A stretch of DNA of 60,936 nt from Pigoraptor chileana (lineage: Eukaryota > Opisthokonta > Filasterea), in contig CALSCR010003185.1 of assembly GCA_943704495.1 (NCBI GenBank), positions 3,069 to 64,004 of the forward strand, read 5' to 3'. Shown piece after piece: positions 35,199 through 46,213 of the stretch. Positions within the stretch are counted from its first letter, which is position 1. Every line of letters begins with the position of its first letter. The notes below the pieces were generated by a model. The model searched no databases, was not told the origin of the DNA, and saw only the letters and a list, made by a program, of their open reading frames with translations. The translations under genes were made by a program, and so were the position numbers.

Positions 35199-37050
35199 CT
35201 TTCAACGAGCTGATTGTGGGCCGCGCGGCCTGTCTATATCGCACTTGTCAACTCTATACAAGCACAACGATCACTTGAATGTGGGAAAAGGGTAGCCGTT
35301 TTGTTTTTTGACGGTAATCGCGGTAGCTGAAGTAAGAAAGCTGTGAGATCGATTTGTGCTCTCCACAAGCACAACAAACACGCTTTCACTTTAATTGCAA
35401 ATGGGGAATGTGCAGTCTCTTCCTTTGCGGCTTCATCTACGTGATGTTCCAATGCGGCAGTCATGTCAATATCGGCGGTCCGGAGGACTCCTGTGTGGGA
35501 GTGGCCGGACTGTTGCTGCATTAGTGCTACAGACTTGTGTGTTTGTGTGTGTGTATGTATTGCCGTCGCGTTCGTGTGCGTCGCGTGTTGTTCTACTGAA
35601 CGCCAATACACAAGGGCGTGCGTTGCGGGGTAAACAGTCGTGTATGGCTTTTACTATGGAGCTCGTGACGATTCTGCAAGAATGGAGCGTGCGTCTGTGC
35701 GGGGATGATGATGCGACCGCACCCGATTGGTTTCACCTTGTCAAGTTGCAGCCACACTGACGGTGTGTGTGTGCGCGCGTGTGTGTGTGTGGGCTGAGGT
35801 GAGGCGCGAAAGTTTCAATAGGTGACCAGAAAATAAAGCATTTTGGGCAACTTTTCTATCCCAGAAATAAGTCTCAATTTCAATAAAAAGTATATACAAA
35901 TTGAGTCGTGCCAAATAAAATATTTTCAAGCAAACTTTGGAATTTAAATAATTGTTTTCGCACCGCACGCAGTTTTGCTTCCAATAGTAACATGCAGCCA
36001 ATCGGAGTGTCTCCTTTTCTCTGACGGAGTTCCCCATTGAGGGCAACGTGCGCACTTGGCCTCAACCACAGCGAGTGCGAGTGCGGTCGCACAGCGTGTC
36101 GAATGCATGTATGGAAGTTTTGGAACATTCACAGAGTGGAAGGCCAATGCAAAGGTACCACGGACCACAGAAAGAAAATGCATTTAAAGCGGACTATATT
36201 AGACCGCCATCTCCTGGTGTGGTGGATGGAAATTAGCCGCTTTTCATTTTCCGGACCACACAAACCTCACACCTGACGTGGGAATTCGCCTCACTGACGA
36301 TGGCACTTAGTTTGGATTGTGCAAGCGTCCTCGTCACAAGGAAAAACACTTGTGTTGTGGGGTCGCAAGTGCATCGGGACCTCGGAAATTTGTAAAAACT
36401 CACTGGCAGCGGCATTGCCGGCACACTAAGTTAGTTCTGACACGGCCGGCAACCTCCGGACCGTTTTCAGCTCCCGCAAACTGCCGACTGCACACATTCC
36501 GAACTGATTCTGCACTGGTCGGCGCCTCCTTCAATTGTTACCCGCCGGCTTGAAATGTGTTTGTGAAAAACCTGGAAAACAAGTGAAAAAGGAAACACTG
36601 TCGGCTGCCACACGTGAATTCAGAAGACCGAAAAACAAAGTCACAAAAGTCACAGAGGCAGGCCGGGCGCAGTCTAGAGTTACTGAGATCAGATCAGTAC
36701 TGATGTGGCCTGCTGAGCCGTTCTGTACGGCGTCAAATGAACCGCAAACTTCGGTCATCGCCGCCGTGCCGGGTGGCACAACCAAAGGGGTGGTGGCGTC
36801 AATCTTGTCAACCTAAAAGCCGAGCTGTGTTTCCATACTTGCTGGCTCATGACACATGCAACTTGAATATATCCCGCACACTTTCCGACTTGCAGCTGGC
36901 AGACTTGTTTTGGTTGAAAAGGGACGGTCAACTCTTGTCAGGGCACCTCCCAGCCATCTCCCACTGGCTCCGTCCCCACTGTGCATGATGTTCGCTGTCA
37001 CAAGTGCTGCCGCCGTGGCCCGGACACATGCAGTACTGCGTCAGTTGTTA
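35199..37050. promoter_or_regulatory. Long intergenic region, GPCR upstream and first lectin-like gene upstream
   Basis: About 1.85 kb between divergent genes. The first 150 bases are probably the GPCR leader. Minus-strand frames at about 35400-35530 (ADIDMTAALEHHVDEAAKEE) and 35740-35760 abut CA-rich stretches ending in AG, the local style of introns, so a small unrecognised minus-strand gene between 35.2 and 36.1 kb is possible. A plus-strand 121-codon frame at 35395-35760 covers the same DNA. I do not find a complete consistent model for either. Confidence 0.35.
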
Positions 37051-37051
37051 G

Positions 37052-37069
37052 TATATAAGAGGGGCATCC
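37052..37069 (+). promoter_or_regulatory. TATA core promoter of first secreted lectin-like gene
   Basis: TATATAAG at 37052-37059 followed by GGCATCC at 37063-37069, about 99 bases before the ATG. The same two elements with identical spacing precede the paralogue. Confidence 0.75.
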
Positions 37070-37150
37070 TCAAAAGGATTATAATCAGTAATCATTACTC
37101 GGTAACAACTGAGAAACTGCAGGCTTCATCCACGCACATTGATAAACAAG

Positions 37151-37996
37151 ATGGGTCGCTTTCTCTTCATTGCTTTCACGAGCATCCTGGGCGCAACACT
37201 GGCAATGTCTTCAACGCCGGCACCAGTGACAAGCAACCTTCTAACGTGGCTGGATCCCACCGCACCCAATGCATACATCCTTAGCCAAAACGGAACGCGC
37301 ATCAGCCAGTGGAGTGATCAATCGCCCTTTGGTAGGCACTTTGTACAGAACAATCCAGCCAAACAGCCAGCGATCGTGTCGCTTGGCGCCCGCACACGCC
37401 GCGATGGAGACCCATGCGACTACTGCGGCCCCGACTTTGGAAACGGAACCAGCATGATCGGCAGTGGAGGTACCATCGGCTCATCTCCCTACCGTCGCCG
37501 TCGCGCATCTTCGATGTTTACGATCCCCACAGCACACCTCTTCGTTGTTTCCGCTGGAGCGTCAATGACCGACATCCTCTTCTCCGAGTCGCTGTTCCGG
37601 GTAGCATCGCCCAACGGTCGTAACTTTGTCGATGTCGGACACGTAGAGTTTGCGGGTGGTCTTGGTTCTGCCTTCGCTGTTTCACTCAACTCCGTTGCAA
37701 ATGCTGCGACTGCCGCGGCGTCGAGCAGCACCCGAAAGGACGGTGCACTCGATGTGTGGGCGATCAGTGTCCAGCCGCAGATGGGATGGGCCACGCGCGT
37801 CTCCATCTACAAGAACAATGCGTTTCTGTCTTCCAGTGTTCTCTCCGGAACGCCACCATACGGTCTCACAAATGCGATTCTGGGCAGCAACTACTCGGGT
37901 GTCGTGGCCGAGCTTATGATTTATGCGGACATGTCGAATGACGGACGTGCTGCGACATCCCTCTTTCTGTGTAACAAGCACCACATCACCTGCTGA
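37151..37996 (+). CDS. Secreted concanavalin-A-like (LamG-type) protein, copy A
   Basis: Single exon, 281 residues from the ATG at 37151 (an in-frame ATG at 37139 lies four codons upstream; the later one directly precedes the signal peptide). After the leader (FLFIAFTSILGATLAMS) comes a domain starting LLTWLDPTAPNAY and RISQWSDQSPFGRHFVQ, the pattern of LamG-like jelly-roll domains found in many bacterial secreted proteins (WLDA....v..W.D.SG.G..a.q). A conserved loop IGSSPYRRRR could be a proprotein-type cleavage site. Four Cys, two as CDYC and two in the last nine residues ending at the C-terminal Cys, are kept in the paralogue. Binding partner unknown; carbohydrate or surface binding is an inference from the fold. 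It lacks introns and has its own TATA box, unlike most neighbours. Confidence 0.88.
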   Translation: MGRFLFIAFTSILGATLAMSSTPAPVTSNLLTWLDPTAPNAYILSQNGTRISQWSDQSPFGRHFVQNNPAKQPAIVSLGARTRRDGDPCDYCGPDFGNGTSMIGSGGTIGSSPYRRRRASSMFTIPTAHLFVVSAGASMTDILFSESLFRVASPNGRNFVDVGHVEFAGGLGSAFAVSLNSVANAATAAASSSTRKDGALDVWAISVQPQMGWATRVSIYKNNAFLSSSVLSGTPPYGLTNAILGSNYSGVVAELMIYADMSNDGRAATSLFLCNKHHITC

Positions 37997-39291
37997 CCAG
38001 CCAGGAATCATAGGGTTAATGTAAAAGCTATTCAGACAATTGTATATATATAAAAGCACCACTACGGTGACATCAGTAAAATTCCCGGGAGGTTTTAATC
38101 GTCTTCGTCTCAACAGATAACATAGAATGGCCCGATACATGCGTAACTGTCATGCAGCGGACCAACTTTACTCTTGTATGTAATCACGGGTATGAATTCG
38201 ATGCAGTGCAAAGCCGTCACGGTGCAAACGCCACAATGGATTGTGTGTAACACTCTTCCTAAAGCAAATGGCTGGCAGTTCTGCTGCAGACTAGCGGGGG
38301 TTACCGGCGACAATCAAGCATCGGTTTCAGTTCCGAAAGTTGTTCAGACTAGTATGACTGACGTGAATAACGGCATTATAAATGACACCCCACAATGCCG
38401 GTGTGCAAAGGCGACAAGTTGCTGACGAATTTCCCACTTGCAGCACATTTAGTTGTCCAAAATGTGCGCAGTTTCCCTTTATGCCGGCGCCCAACGAAAA
38501 CTGACCGCGGATAGGAGCAACGCGCGGGATGATCATTGCTCATATTGGAAAAAGAAATAAGGTGATGACGCGATGCACAAAGTGAAGTCTCGAATACCCT
38601 CGGTGTGTTGCGGTCGATGGAGAGATGTCCTGTATTATGCTTCGATGGAGGATTGTGCAGCCTCCAACGGCAGTGCCTCTGTGGCTACAACCAACGTCAT
38701 GTCGAGTAACATGATCCAATCACATGCCGGCTCGTTGGTGACGTGCCTTCCTTATTTGGGTCATCACGCACATTCGGCCACCTACCGGGCGGAGAGTGCC
38801 GTTGCAAAACCGCAGAGTAAAAGCAAACTCAGTCACGGGCCATTCCGGTCTTGGCTTTTTCACCAGCCAACACAATTCACAACGGCCTGCTATTTTATAC
38901 ACAGCCCATACATTTGCTCCGGGCACCCCGTATTTCCGGACATATGAAACCCGATTGATCCATATTATTGCCGTTTTTGTTGTGACGTCCCCGAGAGGAT
39001 GCGCAGACGATCCTGCTTAGTATAGGCCGGTGTACGCCCACTACTCCTCTACTTCACGTCACTGAAGTGCCACGCATAGACGTCAGAGCAAAGGAGGGGG
39101 GTTGGCATTTTGCACCGAAAAATGTCTCGAAAATGTGTTGATTTGACATTCACACCCGTACAGAGTTCCTGCGAGTTTCTCGATGGATGGGAAATCGCTA
39201 GGGGGAATTTGGCGTGGGAAAGCCACGCACACGCGCACGCATACTCTCTAACAGAGTTGTCAGCACAGTACACCACCCTTGCTTCACTTCG
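37997..39291. other. Intergenic between tandem lectin-like genes
   Basis: About 1.3 kb. A TATATATATAAAAG run at 38043-38056 looks like a TATA box but only an 18-codon frame follows, so it may be 3'-end sequence of copy A. A 124-codon frame at 38573-38947 has no motif. No decayed third copy of the lectin-like gene was noticed. Confidence 0.5.
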
Positions 39292-39309
39292 TATATAAAG
39301 GAGGCATCC
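39292..39309 (+). promoter_or_regulatory. TATA core promoter of second secreted lectin-like gene
   Basis: TATATAAAG at 39292-39300 and GGCATCC at 39303-39309, the same 11-base offset as at copy A. The ATG is 140 bases downstream of the TATA box. Confidence 0.75.
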
Positions 39310-39431
39310 GCACCGAACAATACCTCACAACAAACCTCCAGCAAGGAATTCGAGAAAGTTTCACTCTAGCCATTAAACCCTGCCTCCTTCACTAGTAATC
39401 CTTTAAAGTACAACAAACAACGCAAGAAAAA

Positions 39432-40289
39432 ATGTCTCGGATGCTCATCATTGTCGCGGGTCTTCTTGCACTTGCCACAGTGGCAGTGTCCACAAGGCCC
39501 CCGGTGGTGGTCCCGTCCTCAAGCGCACCGGTGACCGACAACATGCTCACGTGGCTGGATCCCTCTGCGCCAGATGCGTTTGTCATGGCCAACGACGGCA
39601 TCCGCATCCGCCAGTGGACCGACCAGTCGCCTCGCAAGAAGCACTTTGTGCAGCCCAATCCCCAGAAGCAACCCATGCTCGTCACGCTCGATGGCAGGGC
39701 CCGCCGCGATGACGAGCCGTGTGTCGAGAATTGCGGCCCCTCATTCGGCAATGGCACTGGAATGGTTGGCAGCGGAGGCACCATCGGCTCGTCGCCCTAC
39801 CGTCGCCGCAGCACAGGCAGCGTTTCCACGGCCCACATCTTCATTGTCTCTCGCGGCAGTTCCGACGCCGATGCGTTCATTCTCGAGTCACTTCTCAAGG
39901 TGAGCGCGCCCAACGGCCGCACCTTCCTCGACATTGGACATATGGAGTTTGCCGGTGGGTTGGGCAACGCATTCGCAGTATCGATCAACGCCGTCGCCAA
40001 CGCAGCCACGGCAGTATCATCTGGCAATGCAGCAAATCCGCTCGACGTCTGGACGATAACAATCACACCACAGATGGGATGGGCGACGCGCATCACCATC
40101 TACAAGAACAACGCCTTCCTGTCCACAAGCATGCTCCTCGGCACGCCGCCGTACGGAGTGAGCAAGGCCGTGCTCGCTAACACCTTCAACGGCGTCGTCG
40201 GCGAGCTTATGGTGTACAGCGACATGACGAACGATGAACGCTCTGCGACCACTCTCTTCCTCTGCGACAAGCATAGCATTGCCTGCTAA
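39432..40289 (+). CDS. Secreted concanavalin-A-like (LamG-type) protein, copy B
   Basis: Single exon, 285 residues, a clear paralogue of copy A with well over half of positions identical through the mature domain (LTWLDPSAPDAF, HFVQPNP, GSGGTIGSSPYRRR, EFAGGLG.AFAVS, PQMGWATR, IYKNNAFLS). The leader MLIIVAGLLALATVAVS is a signal peptide. All four Cys are kept and the protein again ends in Cys. Third codon positions are richer in C and G than in copy A, which suggests stronger expression or different age. Same orientation and shared core promoter point to a tandem duplication including the promoter. Function unknown; secreted or cell-surface. Confidence 0.88.
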   Translation: MSRMLIIVAGLLALATVAVSTRPPVVVPSSSAPVTDNMLTWLDPSAPDAFVMANDGIRIRQWTDQSPRKKHFVQPNPQKQPMLVTLDGRARRDDEPCVENCGPSFGNGTGMVGSGGTIGSSPYRRRSTGSVSTAHIFIVSRGSSDADAFILESLLKVSAPNGRTFLDIGHMEFAGGLGNAFAVSINAVANAATAVSSGNAANPLDVWTITITPQMGWATRITIYKNNAFLSTSMLLGTPPYGVSKAVLANTFNGVVGELMVYSDMTNDERSATTLFLCDKHSIAC

Positions 40290-40916
40290 AGTGGCCTGGT
40301 TGCCCAATCAGCGGGGCGTGCACGCCGAGTCAGAGTGCTTCCTCCTCTCTCTCTCTCACCTCACTGTGCGCGGAGGTTCTCGTTTCTTCGTCACTGGAAA
40401 ATGGCGGGCCACAGTGGGCGTGGTCTGCATTTGACAAAGGATATCCGTCGTTGAGTGAGCCCAAGTGCGCTTGCGATCTCCCTCTCTTTTTACTTCCCCA
40501 CATCCCATATTTTTCTTGTTCGCTTCCCCATATATATTTGTATGTATATACCATCGTTACAGTTGATCTGTAGTCGTTTGTTATTCTCTTGTTACAGTTG
40601 ACCTGTGCATAAACCCGCCACACTTGGCAAAGATATAAATATCCTTTCTCATAAACAGCAGCCCCAATACAATACAATATAATGAAAAGCACACATATAA
40701 AAATAATGTGGCTGAGCAGCACAAGGACCCAACCGAGCCACTGACAAATCCACAGAAGGCCATACATGCACACACACACATTCAACGGTTGCCTTTAGTC
40801 AAGCCTACAGTTGGTTGTGCGGGTGACAAACTAACGAAAATTGTAGGCCAAACGCACCTCCACACATGCTGCATCCGTCAATATGAGAATTCAAGGGGTC
40901 AGTACCCTTGCTTCCG
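40290..40916. other. Intergenic, convergent 3' ends
   Basis: About 630 bases between copy B and the kinase-SWIM gene. AT-rich from about 40500 to 40710; the frames there are not supported. Confidence 0.55.
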
Positions 40917-43900
40917 TCACATGGGCCACCCAAACAGAAGGCTCAGTGCTGCGTTTGCGGGATTTGCGTGTGCGACGGTTGCCGGGGCAACTGGTGCACT
41001 CGCAGAAACGGACGATGCGACTGCGGAAGCCGACGTACTACTTGGCACCGCAGGGGGCGCAAACAGACCGAAAAAATCTCTGCTGGGGGCCACCGTCGCC
41101 GCCACTGTGGGTGGGGGAGCAGACAGCGCCGATCCATGCCCAATGCTCTGCGGAGAACAATTAACCGCGGAGGATAGAACAGAGACAGCGGCGGGAGGAG
41201 TCGCCGCAGCATCCACTGACGGAGGCGCACAAATGCCCATAGCAAACAGGAAATCAGCCGTTCGATTTGCAGACGGTGCATCTGAAGAGGTCGAAGAGGC
41301 TATGTTACTCGTCGCTTGCAAGTCTGCAGACGCGCCAGACATTGCCCCTGGAGCAGTCGTGGCAACCGTCGACGGTGCGACTTCTGGGCCCTTTGCCTTG
41401 TGCTGTGCATAAAAACAGGGATTAGAGGGGGACTTTCAGGTGGCTTACAGCAAATGGAGGGGGAATGAGCACTTAGGCTTGCATACACCTCTTGATGCTC
41501 CTGTGCCCCTCACCTCACGAATAATCTGTAGCGCCGTCTCGAGAAACTCGGATTCCGTCATTTCTGGCACACTTTGAGGCGGCTCTGGCAGTCCGCGGGC
41601 ACGTACTCTGTGAGATCAAAAGGTTCAAGCTGTGTTTAGTCCGTGACACAGGACGTGGTGCTGTTGGTTCGTCTACACAAGTGCGACAAACAGAAACCTC
41701 ATCGTTACAACAAATCAACTCGCGCGGAGTAATGCATAGCGCATGAACAGACTCACCTTCTTGCCTCCGCTGCGTCACTCTCGGGTCTCAGGCGACGCGC
41801 GCCTTCGTGCAGTGCAGTTGACGGAGGAGGCTGCTGCTGTTGATGTTGCTGTGGTTGTTGTTGTAGTTGTTGTTGTTGCTGAAGTTGTTGTTGTTGCTGT
41901 AGTTGACGTTGTTGCTGCACCCGCAATATTAGCTGACGTTCGGCCTCCTGTGCGCGTTGTTGTTCCTCAGCTGCAGCTGCATTACGAGCTCTTCCACGCC
42001 CACGCCCTCGCCCTTGGGGCTGCACTCTCGCTGCTGGGGCGGTCACAGCAGCGACATTGCGTGCGCCTCGCCCTGCGGGCGCTGCTGCAGCACTGCCCCC
42101 GTTCACGCCGAGCATATATGACGGCAGCGCTCGGCCTCCCGGGACGGTTGATGCTACCATGACAGGCTTGGGCGGTTCCGACGCAAGAGGCAGCAACTCG
42201 TTGTCTGCCGTTGCGTTGTTCGTGCGGTAGTAGTTGTCGCGTCGGTCAAGCGCAATCGGCGAACTCGCGCGCTCATCAGGCAGGTTCCGTTGTGTCAACT
42301 GTGCGCAGCACGCAAACACGCAAAATACACAAAATTTAAAATGTAAGCTCCCCAAACTAACCCAGAGCGCATAACTGACAGCATGCCACCTGATGTGCCG
42401 AGTAAATGTCCATACGTGCATGGGATTGCGCTGATGACTAAACGATAATTTGACACGTGGCATTGTTTGATAGCCGAGGAACAACCGCCAAAAGCAACCC
42501 ACCGCGCCACCTTTGTTCTTGCGCGGCTGCACAGCGAAATCTTCCTTGCGTTGCGAAAAAGCCTTGAGCAGTGCAATTTGGTGCTTGCAGACGCATCTCC
42601 GTCCCATGGGACAGCTGCACGTGCTCTGCGCAACGCTGCCTGCGGATATAACAAATGTAATATGGTTAAACGCGTGCATATAAGTGGCCGCAGTCTAGGG
42701 ACCACTTACCGGTCTTGTGCATGAAATCAGGCGAGCGCATACCCAACCCCAATACACCAATTCGAATACATTTACAAAACAACACCCACCATCTGCGAGT
42801 AGTCGGGCGGTAACCTTGTACACTCCCTCCCCGCGGCACGTGCACTTCAGCTTTAGCACGCCGCCGCCCCAGTCCCGTAAGACCATATCGTTCAACAGGC
42901 GACTATATTCCTCGGCACGTGCGAGGGTAGTCCTGTTGGGCGCATGTGCCTCGACGGTCGACAGGGACAGCGAGACACCCTCTACAAACGCACTACTTTG
43001 CAAGTCCGCTTCGGCATCAGCCGCCGGCCCACGCTGTACGGGGACATCTGGCCCAACAGTCACGTGCAGAGAATAACCGACGCTCGCGCGCGTTATTCCA
43101 ATCCCAGTGTCAGTGTTAAGAACGTTTCTAAACTCGGGCTTGAAATCGCAGGAAACGCCCACGTATTTGCCAAGCATAAACTGCGGTGCACTCTTCACGG
43201 GCACACGCGCTGCGTGGACAGAGAGGGGATTGGCGAGGAGCTGGTCGACCTTTGCAGTGCGAATGCCCGCAGCCTCCGCGCCTACAAAGTATCGCTGTTG
43301 GCGGTAGTGAATCAACAGGGTTTGCTGATGCCACAGGGAGAGGCCGTACAATCGCTGCAAAAGTGCAAACGTGCCCGCGTCCTGCGGGGACGCAAAACGC
43401 GAGCCCACTTGGTCAGCGTCAGCGCAAAACAAATACCTCAACACGACGCCGCGTCCCATGATATCTGCAAGGTTCTTCACGGCTATGTCCACGATGCGCT
43501 TTCCCCGCTCGCTGTCGTAGATACCGTCAAGCATCTGCGCCTTGAGATCACCCACAAAGATAACAGCGCAGTCGCACTCTGAGATCTGAAAGCCATCATC
43601 TGCTCTTCTCCGGCCCACTCCTTTAATCCAGTCTGCGATAACCGCGTCGATGCCAGGGCGAATGGTGGGCTCAGGCGTTTCTCCCGGCATAACTGCCGCA
43701 ATTGTGAAGGCCGCATCAAGCTCCAGAAAGAGCGCCGGGACACTGAATGGCTCCTTTGCAGCAAACAAATTGTGCGGGGGAAGGGCATACGATGGGTGGC
43801 TATTGACGCTCGTGACGGCGTCGAAACCCTCGGCGGTGGAGGGAATCTCGCGGGCAATTTCGTCGCCGTTGTGGTTGAACCAGACTTCAAAGGCCCGTTG

Positions 43901-44844
43901 CATCACAGACCATTTGCGGTCGCGCATATACACATCGACCGGCTGGGATCCGTTGTTGCTGAGTAGTTCGGCCACTGCCCATTCGTACATCCACATGCAT
44001 TGCCGCTGATTAAATCAGATGGTATTTGGTGTGCTATTAGTTGAAAAAGTACAGAAACAATATCGGCAGTGGCACACAGATCTACGCGATTCGAACACAG
44101 CAAGTAAAGATAGACTCGAAGAGGCCGCATACAAGAAAGATAAAAACAAAAAGCGTAACAAAATAAAGCGGAATGCAATTACCTTTCCGCCAATGGGCAC
44201 CACTTGGCGACACTCGATTCTACACGACTTTTGATTTTCTTTCACATACTTCACAATCTCACTCCTCGTCTGAGCATTGTGGTTGTCATCGTCCAAAACA
44301 ACCTGCAGCGACACCAAAAGAATCCATAAAGTACGCTTAATGTTGACACGCCACATTGTCTAAGTCCAGTTTGAAGTGGAGCGGACCCATACACAGTGCA
44401 ACAAAGAGTCCAATTCACCTTGCTGTTTCTGGCCAGGTTTTCACAGATTTCCTTCACTGCCATGCGAAGACCCACACCAGGCTTTCCTCTCGTTCGGAAA
44501 AAGAAATCGTCGGTGGAGATGCGGACGTGTGTATGTGCAAATTCAGAAAAATAGTGTAGCGTTTTACCCTGAAGCAAAAAAAACACACACACACACACAG
44601 TGTGACAAGATAAATATCACAAGTGAGGTTTTGTCCCCGATTTTTTCTGATTGTACCCTTTCCCATCACATATATCATACTTTATGTGTTCGATACGCCA
44701 TTTATCCTACTTTCTGTGTTTGATATGGCCTGTCATGTGGATGTTCTTGTAACAATCACAATACACAATTCACAATCATATTACTAGTGTGCATGGTTGC
44801 CGACTCACTGAGAAAGGAGGGCCAAAGAGAATGATGAGCTCCAT
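40917..44844 (-). CDS. PNKP-like kinase / degenerate HAD / SWIM zinc-finger fusion protein
   Basis: Eight exons in phase: 44809-44844, 44419-44568, 44183-44302, 42790-44005, 42503-42639, 41757-42298, 41514-41607, 40917-41402; 926 residues. Residues 1-160 read as a polynucleotide-kinase P-loop domain: Walker A GPPFSGKT (split by intron 1), STDDFFF, VVLDDDNHNAQTRSEIVKY (PNKP has AIDNTNP...R), and RAFEVWFNHNGDEI...EGFDAV near its end. Residues about 190-380 follow a HAD phosphatase layout (ALFLELDAAFT, IRPGIDAVIADW, AVIFVGDLKAQM, FVGAEAAGIR), but the catalytic DxDxT is ELDAA, so phosphatase activity is doubtful. Residues 515-527, CSCPMGRRCVCKH, are a SWIM zinc finger, normally a nucleic-acid or protein binding module. 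A Gln-rich stretch and an Ala/Ser/Pro-rich tail follow. A nucleic-acid end-processing or sensing role is inferred from domains only. Confidence 0.82.
41824..41935 (-). repeat. CAA/CAG run encoding poly-Gln in the kinase-SWIM protein
   Basis: Interrupted Gln codons around residues 690-720 of the fusion protein, directly after an Arg/Gly stretch (GRGRGRGR). Confidence 0.8.
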
Positions 44845-45566
44845 GGCACAAGCCAATAGTGTTCACCAATCGGATCCACTCCAAAAATCATTGGAGATTC
44901 GCACGCATGGATGAGCGGGATGAAACAATTATGTTACTCATAGCAAAGGGGTTAGGGCGACGGCGGCCCTGTGCCGGAAGATGCACTGATGAGTGGCGTA
45001 CATTCACATTCTATACTTCCTTAGTTATCGCTATGTCAATCAACTGCGTTTTGGTGGGTTGCCATTACTGTTTCATGTGTGAACACTGAGTTCGGCCGAA
45101 AGTGACAGCGAGCACTCAGAGTTCGTTGAAGACTCGCCGTCCTAGTTTCATCTGTTGATGCGTTGTCACAGAATCCTGAGGCATTTTAAAAGTATTGCAC
45201 AACTCCCGCCAATTTGCGGGCATTATGAGTTTGTACTGACAACTTGTGAGACAATTGAAGTGAGAAGTCAGTTTATCTACTATTATGGTGTCACGAGACA
45301 GGCTTACTTATCCACGCCCACCGTTCAGTGCGGTCTGATCAGTGGGCCATCGAACAAGAAACGAAGCTATATGAACCGCCAATGTGAAGTAATTTGGGTT
45401 TGGGCTTTGTGAAATCATATGTCTCATGGAAGCTGTGTAGGAATGTTTATATGTACAGTTGCACCAAGTGCAATCGAAACGGCTGATTACAGCTGGGGGG
45501 ACTCCAGATTGCATCGGAGAGAGAAAGGAGCCACCAATGCCAAGCAATTAAACACTATGGAACTGT
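44845..45566. promoter_or_regulatory. Upstream region of kinase-SWIM gene
   Basis: About 720 bases between two minus-strand genes. A GATTGG-type CCAAT element sits about 20 bases before the start (near 44868-44873). No coding frame is convincing. Confidence 0.4.
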
Positions 45567-46213
45567 TTACGAGGAGTCAGCGTGGTGGACTTTGTCTGGT
45601 TGCGAAGTCTTGAGCGACACGTCGGGATCTTTGATCACAACTGTGTGCGGAGGAAGCCCGTGATGCGCGATCTGGTGCTGCCATGGAAAAGGATCCTTGT
45701 GATGCTGCAGCCTGTGCGGGCGGCGCGGCACCGATACAAACGCAATGCGTTCAAGATTTTGACGGTGGGCAGATGCATCAAATATAATCGGTCCAACCCT
45801 GACTCGCAGTTCAAACCCAGAGAAAAAGGCATTGCATTATAATACTCACACGACATCGTTCTTCCTCAAGCTGTGCCCAATCATGAAGCCCCCCAGTGCA
45901 AGTGCTCCGAAAACACAGGCGCCCAATGGAATGGTCTGCTGGCGCAAATCGACAAGAACACATCGCAAAGGGATCAGTAGGTGTGTGGCGCAAGCAATTT
46001 TAATCAGCACAATACTGATCCATCAGAAGTGACCGCGCACGATTAAGGAAGAAACTGCACCTCGATTTCCTGTCCTGCGTTGCGGATCAGCAGTTTCAGT
46101 TCCGAACCAAGGAGTTTACCAGCCGACTGCATTCTGGCTGCTATGTATGTCACAAACTCTGTTTGAAGTTTCAGTAATGAAATCGCTCCTTCTTCATCGT
46201 CTATCGCCACCAT
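45567..46213 (-). CDS. Small predicted single-pass membrane protein, unknown
   Basis: Three exons, 46061-46213, 45850-45938 and 45567-45711, give 128 residues in phase with standard donors (GAG|GTGCAG, GTCGT|GTGAGT). The first 50 residues are an amphipathic helix (LLKLQTEFVTYIAARMQSAG). One hydrophobic segment follows (IPLGACVFGALALGGFMIG). The tail is His-rich (QHHKDPFPWQHQIAHHGLPP) and hydrophilic. I do not recognise the family. The size and topology would fit a small organelle membrane subunit, but this is a guess. Support is the coherent phase and the translation across three exons; no homologue is recalled, so the model could be wrong, especially exon 3. Confidence 0.5.

Noticed and set aside
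38043-38170. Gene driven by the TATATATATAAAAG run after lectin-like copy A
   Set aside because: The next ATG opens only 18 codons; the run more likely belongs to the 3' end of copy A.
45807-45820. GTTCAAACCC resembling a tRNA T-arm
   Set aside because: No cloverleaf arms can be formed around it.
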